Positions 56,201 to 64,000 of a DNA stretch of 64,000 bases are shown here, piece after piece (the stretch's first letter is position 1; every line of letters begins with the position of its first letter). The notes under the pieces were generated by a model. That model made no database searches. It saw only the letters and a program-made list of their open reading frames with translations, and was not told where the DNA came from. A program made the position numbers and the translations under genes. The stretch lies in NCBI RefSeq assembly GCF_003253005.1, contig NZ_QEPZ01000009.1, positions 1 to 64,000 of the forward strand, in the 5' to 3' direction. This stretch comes from Haemophilus parainfluenzae. Lineage in GTDB: Bacteria > Pseudomonadota > Gammaproteobacteria > Enterobacterales > Pasteurellaceae.

Positions 56201-59200
56201 TCTTTTGTTGGGTTCAATAAATCAGCTGCTTCCTTTGCTGTCAATGGAGCTTTGTTGATATTATTTACATCTCCTGTAGTTCCTTTTTCTGTACCATCAG
56301 GGTTTGTTACTTTTTTATCAGCATCATTCACTGCAGGAATGTTATTTTTCACATTTTTCAATGTAGTTGGTGCTGTTGTACCCTCTGGGCCATTGATTGA
56401 TGTAATTACATCACCTTTTGGTATCTCTTTATCTCCCTGACCTTTTCCATCTGGAGTTGTATGGTAAGTCACATTGCCATTTTTATCTTTTACAGGATAC
56501 ACTTTCGTACCATCTGCAGTTGTATAACTTACAGGTTGCTCAGGCATTTCTTGAGCCTCTGCTTTCACAGTGATTGTACGAATACCATTCTCTGTTTTAC
56601 CAGATACAGTAACCCCACCTTCTCCCACGAATTTCACTTCGTCAGCATTTTTTACTTGGTCTGTGTACGCTTTTGTTAAATCGCCTGTTGTTTTGTCCGA
56701 AGATACAACCCAACCCATATTACGTAAATCACCTACAGTAGCCGCTGTAGTATCAGGAACAGCTGGAGTACCTGTAGCTGGTTTACTTAAATCTACAAGG
56801 CCTTCTTTTGGTGTTCCTGTTGGGTAATTTGTCAAACCAGATGTAACATTTTTAATTGTTTTACCACCATTATCTAAGCCATCTTTTGTCAAAGATACTG
56901 GGTTTGCTGGCGCATCTTTTGGAGTGATTGTCATACCATCACCATTGATTACAGTTTTGTCACCAGCTTGGTTTTTAAATTCAGCACTGGTTAAACCAGT
57001 CAATTCTTTTTGTAAGGAATAGATAAACTCTTTACCAGCTTGTTTAATCGCTAAATTATTGCCCGCTTTGAAAGTTACAGTCTCTCCAGCTTTGATTAAC
57101 TCTTCAGCGTTATCTTCTACTGTACCAGTGCCATCTTTACCTGCTGTCGCTTTCCAGCCCATAGATGTTAAAGCATTCACCAATTGATCCGCAGTGACCA
57201 ATTTACCACCAGTTGTATCAGCTGTTGGCACTCCATTTGTACCTGTCGTAATCGTGCCAGTTTTTGGAGTTAATGTGATGGTATCGCCTGCTGCACTTAC
57301 TTCTAGCAAATTGCCATCGCTAGATTTAACAGTGAAAGCGATTCCATTTTCTTTATTTAATGCTTGTTTATCAGTTTCTGTAGCGGCATTAGTACCTGTT
57401 TGTCCTTTTAACTGAATTGTATTATTCGCCAATTTATGGAATTGACTACCGTTAATAGCATCTTTGGAATCTGCAGATATGTCGCCATCTTTTACATTGG
57501 TAACTTTTACTGGATCTGTACCATTAGGGCCAGATACTTTCAAGTCTCCATCATCTGTTTTAGATAATTTTGGACCTTGATCTCCACCGACTTGTACAGT
57601 TGTAAACTCAACATTATCTTTTGTTGAGAATGTGAATTTACTTCCATTTTGAGCAATCTTGATGTTTTTATCGGCTTCGAAAGTTACTGTATCGCCAGCT
57701 TTGACTTCTTGGTCTTTCTTGCCACTATTTTCGCCGTTTGTTGTGGCAGCAGAAGTTGCCTTCCAAGCAGCCGCTTTAATAGCATCAGCCACGTTGCCTA
57801 CGGTGGCGATTTTGTTTTCATTGCCGGCAGTTACTGTCGGCACAGCTGCTGTGCTGATGTTGCCCGTGTTGACTTTCACACCATCATTAGTTACGGTGAT
57901 TGTGTTATCTGCAGCTTTAACATCGAATTTTACATTCGCACCTTTAGCTGTGGTTACAGTATCACCATTTTTTACTTCTTCTTGTTTCGTAACTGTTACA
58001 GTTGTACCATTACCATTGACAAAGTTCACTTGGTCATCTGCGCCAATACCAGACACTTTAGTTTTAGGATCACCAGCAATATTCCAACCCAAGGCTACTT
58101 TTTTAGAAATAGAGTTTAACTGAGAACCATTGATAGCATCCGTGGAATCTTCTGCAACGCGACCCGCTGCCACATTTTTCAATTGACGTTCTGCACCAGA
58201 GCTACCAAATGAAACTACGTCACCTTCAGCTGTATGTGTACCTCCAGCCCAGTTAAAAGTGTACGCCTTCGTTGGTGAATTATCGTCAACAATGTTACCA
58301 TCTTTATCGTAACTTATACTTAATTGACGTGTACCTACTAAATCAGTAGTAGAACCAGTACCAATAGCTACCGCATTTTGTTTAGTCGCATGAGCCCCGG
58401 TACCTAATGCCACTGAACCAATCGCATCAGAACGAGAGCCAGCACCAATAGCCGTACCTAAATCACCTTTCGATAAAGCATGTACCCCTAAGGATGTGGA
58501 TGCATGACCATTTTTGTTTTTAGCAAAGTCAAGTGCAGCAGTATCCATAGTAAGACCAGTTAACTCTTTATAGGCATCAGCTACTGTTCCTGTAGTTGGA
58601 GTTGTACCAGCAAAACTATATTCCCGTCTTACATCTTTACCATTGATTTTTTCAGTTACGGTTTTTTTCACAACCTGGTTACTATCTTTCTCGAAAGATG
58701 TATTTTGAGCCGCTGCAGAGGCAATATTCGCCCCACCAATCATAATAGATGAGTCGCCTTGAGCATTGGTTGCACGACCCATCGCAATAGCGCCATCTTT
58801 ACCAGTAGCTTTCGCTTGGTAGCCTAAAGCAACATCACCATATTCCGCCCAAGATGCTGTACCACCTGCTAAGGCATAGGCACCATTCGCTACAGAACCC
58901 ATACCGATTGCTACCGCAGCTTCTGCATTTGCTTGTACCGTAGAACCCGCACCGATAGCTGTTGCACCGAAAGCACCCATACGAACTACGGAGTTAGTAC
59001 CAATAGCTGTACCCAACGCTGTTGTAGAATGGGCTTCCATACCAATCACTACGGAACCAGATTGACCATACGTAGATCTATAGCCAGTTGGCATATCACG
59101 GCCAACTAGTTTATTATATTGCCCCGCTACTGTATTTGTACTTTCCGTGTATGCTAAGTTATAGTCATCAATTGTACTTACATTAGTGCTACGTACTGCA

Positions 59201-60153
59201 TCATCTGTTACCACTTGGTATTTATTACCACGCAATTGATCTGTATCATTACCACCCAAGGCAACAACACCATCACCAGCGACTACTTGTCCACCAATAG
59301 CGATAGATTGGTCACCAATAGCACGCGCTTCTACACCAATAGCGGTGGCTTCATTGATATGATTTTTACGATAGAATGTTAAATTATTATTTACATTACC
59401 CCCTTGTAATGCTGCTTTAGTCTCTGCAGGTGCATTCGCATCTAGACCAAACCCTGCTTTAACAAGAACATTTGCATTATCATCTGCATTAGTATTATTT
59501 CTAACTAATTTTCGATTGTTATCTGGATCTACAATCACACCCGCACCGGCTTGTAAACCAAGTGCTGTAGCCGCATTCAAACGATACGTCCCATTTTCAC
59601 CAAACGCTGTGTAGGCACCACGACCAACAACCGTATTAGGGCGCACTCCATTGCCAGAGCCTTCACTGAACGCATCACGGCCGATAACCAAGGTACCTTC
59701 CGCAGTACCATCTGTGATTTTGGCATTTTTACCGATAACAATACTATTGTGACCTTGTACCTTAGTATCAGTACCAATCGCAATCGTATCTTGAGCTTTG
59801 TCACCAATAATTGTTGCCCCTTTACCTATAGCGATAGCACGTGCCTGATTCGCATTTGCCGCTTCACCAAGGGCTACAGCACTGACCGCTGTCGCTTTTG
59901 AACCTTTACCGATAGCCACCGCATTGTCGCCCGTTGCCTGAGCTGAACTTTGAGTAAAGGTGTTGTTAGCAGTTGTCTCGCCAATCGCCACTGCTGCCTG
60001 TGCAGTATTAATGCTCAACAATACAGCGGCAGTTCCCACTACTGCTTTTAGTGAGTTGCTGCTGCTTTGTTTTTTATGTGCTTTGGTTAATTCTGAAACA
60101 GCCACCCAAGATTGCGTTGCTTGGCTCCAAACGATACGGAAGATTTTATTCAT
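53203..60153 (-). CDS. Giant trimeric autotransporter adhesin (YadA/Hia-like)
   Basis: A 2316-residue surface adhesin. The N-terminus MNKIFRIVWSQATQSWVAVS is the extended signal peptide region (ESPR), followed by a normal signal core with cleavage near NTAQA. The head has many YadA-type AVAIG repeats (AVAIGKGSKATAVSAVALGE and similar, about residues 55-620). Neck elements follow (DSTDAINGSQL), then a long stalk. The stalk contains an imperfect duplication of modules with NNAATVSDVLNAGWNLQ and KVATAQ(N/D)VA, spaced about 660 residues. The C-terminal roughly 85 residues (GKHADAGTASALAAANIPQA to the final GYQW) are the YadA beta-barrel anchor. Start 60153 is fixed by the ESPR; the 48-nt longer frame has no such signal. 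It probably mediates binding to host cells or matrix, and is intact from signal to anchor. Confidence 0.95.
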   Translation of the reverse strand: MNKIFRIVWSQATQSWVAVSELTKAHKKQSSSNSLKAVVGTAAVLLSINTAQAAVAIGETTANNTFTQSSAQATGDNAVAIGKGSKATAVSAVALGEAANANQARAIAIGKGATIIGDKAQDTIAIGTDTKVQGHNSIVIGKNAKITDGTAEGTLVIGRDAFSEGSGNGVRPNTVVGRGAYTAFGENGTYRLNAATALGLQAGAGVIVDPDNNRKLVRNNTNADDNANVLVKAGFGLDANAPAETKAALQGGNVNNNLTFYRKNHINEATAIGVEARAIGDQSIAIGGQVVAGDGVVALGGNDTDQLRGNKYQVVTDDAVRSTNVSTIDDYNLAYTESTNTVAGQYNKLVGRDMPTGYRSTYGQSGSVVIGMEAHSTTALGTAIGTNSVVRMGAFGATAIGAGSTVQANAEAAVAIGMGSVANGAYALAGGTASWAEYGDVALGYQAKATGKDGAIAMGRATNAQGDSSIMIGGANIASAAAQNTSFEKDSNQVVKKTVTEKINGKDVRREYSFAGTTPTTGTVADAYKELTGLTMDTAALDFAKNKNGHASTSLGVHALSKGDLGTAIGAGSRSDAIGSVALGTGAHATKQNAVAIGTGSTTDLVGTRQLSISYDKDGNIVDDNSPTKAYTFNWAGGTHTAEGDVVSFGSSGAERQLKNVAAGRVAEDSTDAINGSQLNSISKKVALGWNIAGDPKTKVSGIGADDQVNFVNGNGTTVTVTKQEEVKNGDTVTTAKGANVKFDVKAADNTITVTNDGVKVNTGNISTAAVPTVTAGNENKIATVGNVADAIKAAAWKATSAATTNGENSGKKDQEVKAGDTVTFEADKNIKIAQNGSKFTFSTKDNVEFTTVQVGGDQGPKLSKTDDGDLKVSGPNGTDPVKVTNVKDGDISADSKDAINGSQFHKLANNTIQLKGQTGTNAATETDKQALNKENGIAFTVKSSDGNLLEVSAAGDTITLTPKTGTITTGTNGVPTADTTGGKLVTADQLVNALTSMGWKATAGKDGTGTVEDNAEELIKAGETVTFKAGNNLAIKQAGKEFIYSLQKELTGLTSAEFKNQAGDKTVINGDGMTITPKDAPANPVSLTKDGLDNGGKTIKNVTSGLTNYPTGTPKEGLVDLSKPATGTPAVPDTTAATVGDLRNMGWVVSSDKTTGDLTKAYTDQVKNADEVKFVGEGGVTVSGKTENGIRTITVKAEAQEMPEQPVSYTTADGTKVYPVKDKNGNVTYHTTPDGKGQGDKEIPKGDVITSINGPEGTTAPTTLKNVKNNIPAVNDADKKVTNPDGTEKGTTGDVNNINKAPLTAKEAADLLNPTKDGKPNPNFVGNNAATVSDVLNAGWNLQGNGSAVDFVKPFDTVNFVNGKGTKAVVETADNLTSTVKFDVDAGEITADTTKPGAVKGPVTADEAKKLADDLANAQKAVNNLAPDADDATKKAAQDALKAAQDAAAPLNKVATAQNVADMINNSGFTLKADKVDGGENTTVGDNANKEKLTEKGELIKPGSTVTMKAGKNMTVKHEANGNITYATKDDVEFNTVTVGKPAEVYTKKDGKPLTKTKDGKYTDSDGNEVPEKDVVTSNVSPVKLATEKAIPADNNQDGKAPTTALNVTSTDGKPTQITGVGSVLSNESVPTNTNGTPTAQDKQPKLVNLGTKPDENGKVTPLPDNVLNSAATVRDLANMGWIVGAPENGYVDTVKNANQVDFIGKGISVTGKTNGKGIREITISVKDGEVVKPNEFTAKVNGKDTPVIKVGDQYYNTADIDPKTGKPKADPKANVTPVTPDEGTTPTNAGDGYVTGNKVATAIQKSGFVVGKQTEKLSAADFDDKDEKVNPDDELRFADGNNTKVKLATKESVDKDGNKVTTTTVKVDVTGLPVQYTDKNGTPVTKVGDKYFTVDDKGNPTATEVKPADLTTNMVNPAAAPNEIGAPTTLGNVKSNLPSVNDADKNAKDVAGNPIAGKDNKSAPIDAAKAADIAKNAGNNAATVSDVLNAGWNLQNNGEAKDFVKPYDTVNFVDGKGTKVSVETENGTTSNVKFDIDTGKITNNADGSVQGPVTPEMQKALEDATNALNSLPPTAPAAVIDAAKKAVADAANNIANVANKVATAQDVANAINKSGFTLTTSANGGEKISGKPEMINPGKKVEMVAGKNMTVKQESNGKVTYATASNVTFDSVQFGDKGPKITNKAGNINVSGPDGKTPTKITGVAPGEISATSKDAINGSQLHAVASNLNNKINKVGKHADAGTASALAAANIPQAYTPGKSLVGIAAGNYQGQNGLAVGMSRISDNGKIIIRLSGTANTQGKTGVAAGVGYQW
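53600..56720 (-). repeat. Imperfect duplication of stalk modules inside the adhesin gene
   Basis: Two modules share the same order of motifs: ATVxDLxNMGW, then VNDADK, NNAATVSDVLNAGWNLQ, DFVKPxDTVNFV, KVATAQxVA, NxSGFTL, GKNMTVK and NGxxTYAT. The first spans about 56720-55540 and the second about 55150-53600. Corresponding motifs are about 1.5-2 kb apart. The borders are estimated from the translated motifs. Confidence 0.7.
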
Positions 60154-60237
60154 AAATGTCTCTCTAACGATGTTTAAAAATACCCTTAATCTCTTATTCA
60201 ATTAATAAAAGAAGTAAGGCGTAAATAAAGTGGAAAA

Positions 60238-60265
60238 ATTATACAGACTTAGTCATGAAATTCAA
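60238..60265 (-). promoter_or_regulatory. Sigma-70 promoter of the adhesin gene
   Basis: On the minus strand, TTGAAT (60265-60260) and TATAAT (60243-60238) are 16 bp apart, giving a start near 60231, about 80 bp upstream of the adhesin ATG. The -10 is a perfect consensus. Confidence 0.65.
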
Positions 60266-60323
60266 TTTAAAAATACAATCTTTACGATAACTTACATTTA
60301 TCAATGTGTAATAAAAAACAATA

Positions 60324-60335
60324 GCAAACGTTTGC
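60324..60335. promoter_or_regulatory. PurR-type operator palindrome upstream of the adhesin
   Basis: GCAAACGTTTGC is a perfect 12-bp palindrome equal to the core of the PurR operator (ACGCAAACGTTTGCGT). It lies about 95 bp upstream of the predicted adhesin start of transcription and about 90 bp beyond the end of the sialic-acid synthetase remnant. PurR is encoded in this window at 26573. A related LacI-family protein could also use it. Confidence 0.55.
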
Positions 60336-60411
60336 TTTTTTTTGCGCAAGAAGCAAGCAAAAGTGCGGTGAGTTTTAGGGGCATTTTTATTGGGAAAAAG
60401 CAAATGTGCTT

Positions 60412-60441
60412 ATCAAAAAACAAAGGCCGCAACGTGCGGCC
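60412..60441 (-). terminator. Terminator retained after the siaB remnant
   Basis: GGCCGC (60441-60436 on the minus strand) pairs with GCGGCC (60430-60425), followed on the minus strand by TTTGTTTTTTG. It lies 8 nt after the remnant stop, where the complete gene's terminator would be. Confidence 0.8.
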
Positions 60442-60448
60442 AATTTTT

Positions 60449-60840
<392 letters not shown>

Positions 60841-61175
60841 ACATTCCCCTCCTTGTATGTAAATAACGTTTTTACAATAACCACTCTGCCTATAAAGATA
60901 CTCCTATGAAAAAGTAAAGCTCAAGAAATAATTCGAAAATTTGTGATTAAGTTCAAAAGATCTTCACTGCTGTAATATAACTGTTAAACCATCGTAAAAT
61001 ATAATAATTTTATGTTAAAAAAACTGAATAAATTTTAAATAAATATTACCTTTATTATCTTCTAACCTCACTATACAAATTTGTAGGGTTACATGATAAA
61101 ATTCTCTCATTAACGCAGGTTTATTGAGATACAATAAACTACTTATCTCATAAATATTACAACTAGGGACAGATT
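60841..61175. other. Intergenic region between hyfA remnant and hypC
   Basis: About 335 AT-rich bases without a gene. They hold a diverged copy of hyfA upstream sequence (AATAACCACTCT near 60880, AGATACTCCT near 60897), a CRP-like site (TGTGA-TTAAGT-TCAAA, 60941-60956) and the inverted repeat at 61119-61139. Together they probably form the hypC-hypF promoter region. Confidence 0.65.
61119..61139. promoter_or_regulatory. 8-bp inverted repeat upstream of hypC
   Basis: GTTTATTG-AGATA-CAATAAAC is a perfect 8-bp inverted repeat with a 5-bp spacer, 37 bp before the hypC ATG. The cognate regulator is not known; it is not a good CRP, FNR or Fur site. Confidence 0.5.
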
Positions 61176-61451
61176 ATGTGTTTAGGTATTCCAGGACAAA
61201 TTATTCAAGTTGCAGATAGTGCATTACAGCTTGCTGTAGTCGATGTGTGCGGAGTTAAAAGAGAGGTTAATATTTCATTAATTTGCCAGGATGACCCCAA
61301 ACCTCTCGTTGGTAAATGGGTACTCGTGCATGTGGGTTTTGCCATGACAATTATTGATGAAGAAGAGGCAAAACAAACCCAAGAAGCTTTAATTGCTATG
61401 AGTCAGCTAGAACACGAAGTCGGCGATTTTCTTGGCTTAAATCAAAAATAA
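61176..61451 (+). CDS. hypC: Hydrogenase maturation chaperone HypC
   Basis: A 91-residue HypC/HupF chaperone that, with HypD, carries the Fe(CN)2CO unit and docks it to the large subunit. The N-terminus [12 protein letters not shown] has the essential Cys2 after Met removal, and [15 protein letters not shown] is the family core. It lies 13 nt before hypF on the plus strand, away from the hypABDE group 27 kb to the left. An AGGGACAG stretch precedes the ATG. Confidence 0.95.
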   Translation: MCLGIPGQIIQVADSALQLAVVDVCGVKREVNISLICQDDPKPLVGKWVLVHVGFAMTIIDEEEAKQTQEALIAMSQLEHEVGDFLGLNQK

Positions 61452-61464
61452 ACAGGATTGCGTT

Positions 61465-63732
61465 ATGCAAGGGATCGAATTACGCATAAAAGGAAAGGTT
61501 CAGGGCGTGGGGTTTCGCCCTTTTGTTTGGCTTTTAGCAAATCAATATAAACTAAACGGAGATGTAAATAATGATGGACAAGGCGTATTAGTTCGTTTTG
61601 TCTCTCCACCATCAGATACACTCGAACAATTTTTATCTGATCTGCAAAATAAACTTCCTCCACTAGCGCAAATTACTAGCATTACTCAGCGTCCAATAGA
61701 TTGGCCTGAAGCTACCACAGTAACAAGCTTTACTATCCGGGAAAGCGAAAACAGTCAAATGGACACACAAATTATTCCCGATGCAGCAACCTGTCCACAT
61801 TGTTTAGCTGACTTATTCGATCCCAATAACCGACGCTATCATTATCCTTTTACTAACTGCACCCATTGCGGTCCGCGTTTTACTATTATCAAGGCGATTC
61901 CTTACGACCGAAAAAACACGGCAATGGCTTCTTTTCCACTTTGTTCACAATGTGAAAAAGAATATAAAGATCCTGCAGATCGTCGTTTTCATGCTCAACC
62001 CAATGCTTGTTCTGTTTGCGGCCCCCATATTTGGTTACAAGATCGAGAACAAACGCTTGCTACTCATGAAACTGCGCTAAAACAAACCGCACTTTTATTG
62101 CAACAAGGCAATATCGTCGCCGTTAAAGGTTTAGGCGGTTTCCATCTAGCCTGTGATGCAAATAACCAAAAGTCTGTTGATTTATTACGTCAACGGAAAC
62201 ATCGTCCGACAAAACCGTTAGCCATTATGGTGCCTGACCTGCAGTTTTTACAAGATTTAAGTGCCCAAGAAACAGAATTGCTAACCAGCAGTGCTGCGCC
62301 AATTGTACTTCTTTCAAAACACAAAGTGCCGCATATTGCCGATAACATCGCGCCAAACTTACAGGAAATCGGAGTAATGCTTCCAAGCAACCCACTACAG
62401 CATTTGTTGTTACGAGCGGTTAATCGTCCGCTCGTGATGACGTCTGCGAATGCAAGCGGGCAACCTCCAGTGCTGAAAAATGAACATGCTGTAGAACAAT
62501 TAGCTGACTTGGCTGATGTTTATCTTTGTCACAACCGCGATATTCTACAACGTGCTGATGATAGTCTTGTTCGCGTTGCCTTCGATGGATTAGAAACGCT
62601 ACGTCGTGCTCGTGGCTATGTGCCAGATGAAATACCACTTGAAACACAAAGCACAAAAAATGTGTTGGCTTTAGGTTCTGATCTGAAAAATACATTCTGC
62701 CTGCTACGTCACAATAAAGCCGTACTGAGCCAACATATTGGCGATACAGCAAATGAACAAGTGCGGTCACAATTGAGTGAAAATCTTGAATTATTTCAGC
62801 AGATTTATCAATTTAAACCAGACATCATCGCGGTTGATGCTCACCCCGGCTATTTTTCATCTTCCATCGGGAAACAACTTGCTGAACAGCAACAAATCCC
62901 ATTCATCGAAGTACTGCATCACCATGCACACATTGTCAGTGTCATGGCCGAGCAGCATTGTAATGAACCTGTAATCGGTCTTGCACTAGACGGTATAGGC
63001 ATGGGCGAAAATGGACAACTTTGGGGAGGCGAATGCCTACTCGTTGACTATCAACATAGTCAATATTTAGGTGGTTTGCCAGCTGTTGCTCTACCAGGCG
63101 GTGATCTTGCAGCGAAACAGCCTTGGCGCAACTGGCTGGCTCACCTGCATCAATTTGTGCCACAGTGGCAAGAAATACTCACAAAAACTTGCGCTGAACC
63201 GAATTGGCAAATACTAGTCAATGCCATTGAGCGCAGACTCAATTGCCCACCTATATCATCTGCAGGTCGTTTATTTGACGCCGTAGCTTATGATCTCGGC
63301 ATTGCACCAACCATTGTTTCTTGGGAAGGTGAAGCGGCTTGCCATCTCGAAGCGCTAGCAAACACCTCATCTTTGGCTACCCAAGCACAAAGTGCGGTCA
63401 ATATTCCAGTAAAAATGCCGCTTATCGACAATAAACTGGATTTGGCTTATTTCTGGCAAAGTTGGTTAAATTATCATGCTTCTGTTGAAGATAAAGCCTT
63501 TGCCTTTCATTATGCTCTCGCCCAAGGTTTTGCTGAACTTGCGGCAAACCAAGTTCGCCAACACCAATGCCGTACCATCGTGCTATCTGGTGGCGTGATG
63601 CATAACCAACTACTACGTCGCTTATTAAAAGAAAATTTGAGCGAATTCCATGTACTGAGCGCTCATAAATTACCGATGGGTGATGGCGGACTCAGTTTAG
63701 GTCAGGCTGTTATTGCCATGCATAGAAACTGA
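61465..63732 (+). CDS. hypF: Carbamoyltransferase HypF
   Basis: HypF makes carbamoyl-AMP from carbamoyl phosphate and ATP and transfers the carbamoyl group to the C-terminal Cys of HypE. The 755 residues show the usual order: acylphosphatase-like domain (ELRIKGKVQGVGFRPFVW), zinc-finger pairs (CPHCLADLF, CTHCGPRF, CSQCEKEY, CSVCGPH), a YrdC-like domain (KGLGGFHLACDA, LVMTSANASGQPP), and a Kae1-like domain (HHHAHIVSVMAE, LALDGIGMG, LSGGVMHNQLL). Several uptake signals lie within it. It is the end of a two-gene hypCF unit with a strong terminator. Confidence 0.96.
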   Translation: MQGIELRIKGKVQGVGFRPFVWLLANQYKLNGDVNNDGQGVLVRFVSPPSDTLEQFLSDLQNKLPPLAQITSITQRPIDWPEATTVTSFTIRESENSQMDTQIIPDAATCPHCLADLFDPNNRRYHYPFTNCTHCGPRFTIIKAIPYDRKNTAMASFPLCSQCEKEYKDPADRRFHAQPNACSVCGPHIWLQDREQTLATHETALKQTALLLQQGNIVAVKGLGGFHLACDANNQKSVDLLRQRKHRPTKPLAIMVPDLQFLQDLSAQETELLTSSAAPIVLLSKHKVPHIADNIAPNLQEIGVMLPSNPLQHLLLRAVNRPLVMTSANASGQPPVLKNEHAVEQLADLADVYLCHNRDILQRADDSLVRVAFDGLETLRRARGYVPDEIPLETQSTKNVLALGSDLKNTFCLLRHNKAVLSQHIGDTANEQVRSQLSENLELFQQIYQFKPDIIAVDAHPGYFSSSIGKQLAEQQQIPFIEVLHHHAHIVSVMAEQHCNEPVIGLALDGIGMGENGQLWGGECLLVDYQHSQYLGGLPAVALPGGDLAAKQPWRNWLAHLHQFVPQWQEILTKTCAEPNWQILVNAIERRLNCPPISSAGRLFDAVAYDLGIAPTIVSWEGEAACHLEALANTSSLATQAQSAVNIPVKMPLIDNKLDLAYFWQSWLNYHASVEDKAFAFHYALAQGFAELAANQVRQHQCRTIVLSGGVMHNQLLRRLLKENLSEFHVLSAHKLPMGDGGLSLGQAVIAMHRN

Positions 63733-63757
63733 TAATTCCTAATATTAAAATATAAGA

Positions 63758-63793
63758 AAAAGAGTTAATCGGAAAACGACGATTAACTCTTTT
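63758..63793. terminator. Terminator after hypF
   Basis: AAAAGAGTTAATCG (63758-63771) pairs with CGATTAACTCTTTT (63780-63793) over a 14-bp stem with an 8-nt loop, followed by GTTTTT. The A-run on the left lets it serve the converging gene too. Confidence 0.93.
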
Positions 63794-63809
63794 GTTTTTA
63801 TATTGATTT

Positions 63810-64000
63810 TTATAGCGGAATACTGGAAAAGAAAACCAGTAGTAACGGTGGTAGAATGTTCGTCACAAAGCCGAATGAAATCGCAATGGGCGTCACTTCA
63901 ATGCCCCCCGCTTTTTGAATAATTGGCAAGGTGCAATCTATTGCAGTCGCTCCCGTAATTCCAATTGCCGTCGAACGAAAATGACGCATAAATAATGGGA
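63810..64000 (-). CDS. LysO-like lysine exporter family protein, C-terminal fragment (runs off window)
   Basis: The last 63 codons of a minus-strand membrane protein, with its 5' part beyond the right edge. It reads HFRSTAIGITGATAIDCTLP, IIQKAGGIEVTPIAISFGF, and a final hydrophobic helix ending VFFSSIPL. The GATAxDxTLPxIQKxGG pattern resembles the C-terminus of LysO (YbjE) family lysine exporters. The match is by eye on a short segment. Confidence 0.6.
   Translation of the reverse strand, partial: PLFMRHFRSTAIGITGATAIDCTLPIIQKAGGIEVTPIAISFGFVTNILPPLLLVFFSSIPL

Noticed and set aside
55793-56440. Long plus-strand ORF (215 codons) and several others opposite the adhesin.
   Set aside because: They are antisense shadows of a repetitive, compositionally biased gene. 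They lack ribosome-binding sites and recognisable domains.

Overview
The window looks like chromosome of a Haemophilus-type Pasteurellaceae, most like Haemophilus parainfluenzae or a close relative. It is AT-rich, and the 9-mer uptake signal AAGTGCGGT / ACCGCACTT recurs inside genes, between genes and in terminator stems. The gene order map-glnD / erpA-UPF0231-mrcB and purR-ppc, the NimR-controlled nik operon, and the family assignments all fit that group. No rRNA, tRNA or CRISPR array was seen.

Layout. 1-122: end of an IS3-family (IS150-like) insertion sequence that runs off the left edge. 0.15-6.9 kb: housekeeping genes (glnD, map, erpA, UPF0231, mrcB). 7-15 kb: a co-directional iron-transport operon of the FTR1/P19 (FetMP-like) type: permease, P19 copper protein, DUF2318 membrane Fe-S protein, two FtsX-like permeases, an ATPase, a thioredoxin-like lipoprotein and a c-type cytochrome. 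15-21 kb: a lipoprotein, then on the minus strand an ATP-grasp protein, pseudoazurin, a Fur-boxed FecBCD-type iron ABC transporter and a di-haem cytochrome c peroxidase. 21.3-26.2 kb: mltB and a four-gene surface-glycan cluster. 26.3-30.8 kb: a tiny YnhF-like membrane protein, purR, ppc and a small acidic protein.

30.9-63.7 kb is a nearly self-contained formate hydrogenlyase region. It holds hypABDE, nimR and nikKLMQO (nickel import with its own MerR-type switch), a selenocysteine-containing fdhF, hycI, hycH, hyfABCDEFGHI (membrane [NiFe] hydrogenase-4 type complex) and, far to the right, hypC-hypF. Nickel is imported by Nik, inserted by HypAB, the Fe(CN)2CO group is built by HypCDEF, HycI clips the HyfG tail, and FdhF feeds formate electrons to the complex. 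No HyfR/FhlA-type activator gene is present in the window; an FNR-like box lies upstream of hyfA.

Between hyfA and hypC sit a 2316-residue trimeric autotransporter adhesin and a scar made of pieces: the 3' end of a CMP-sialic-acid synthetase gene fused to an internal scrap of a diverged hyfB, which is fused to the 5' end of a diverged hyfA. This suggests the adhesin block split an older divergent hyfA/hypC arrangement through recombination with foreign DNA. The window ends inside a minus-strand gene that looks like a LysO-type lysine exporter.
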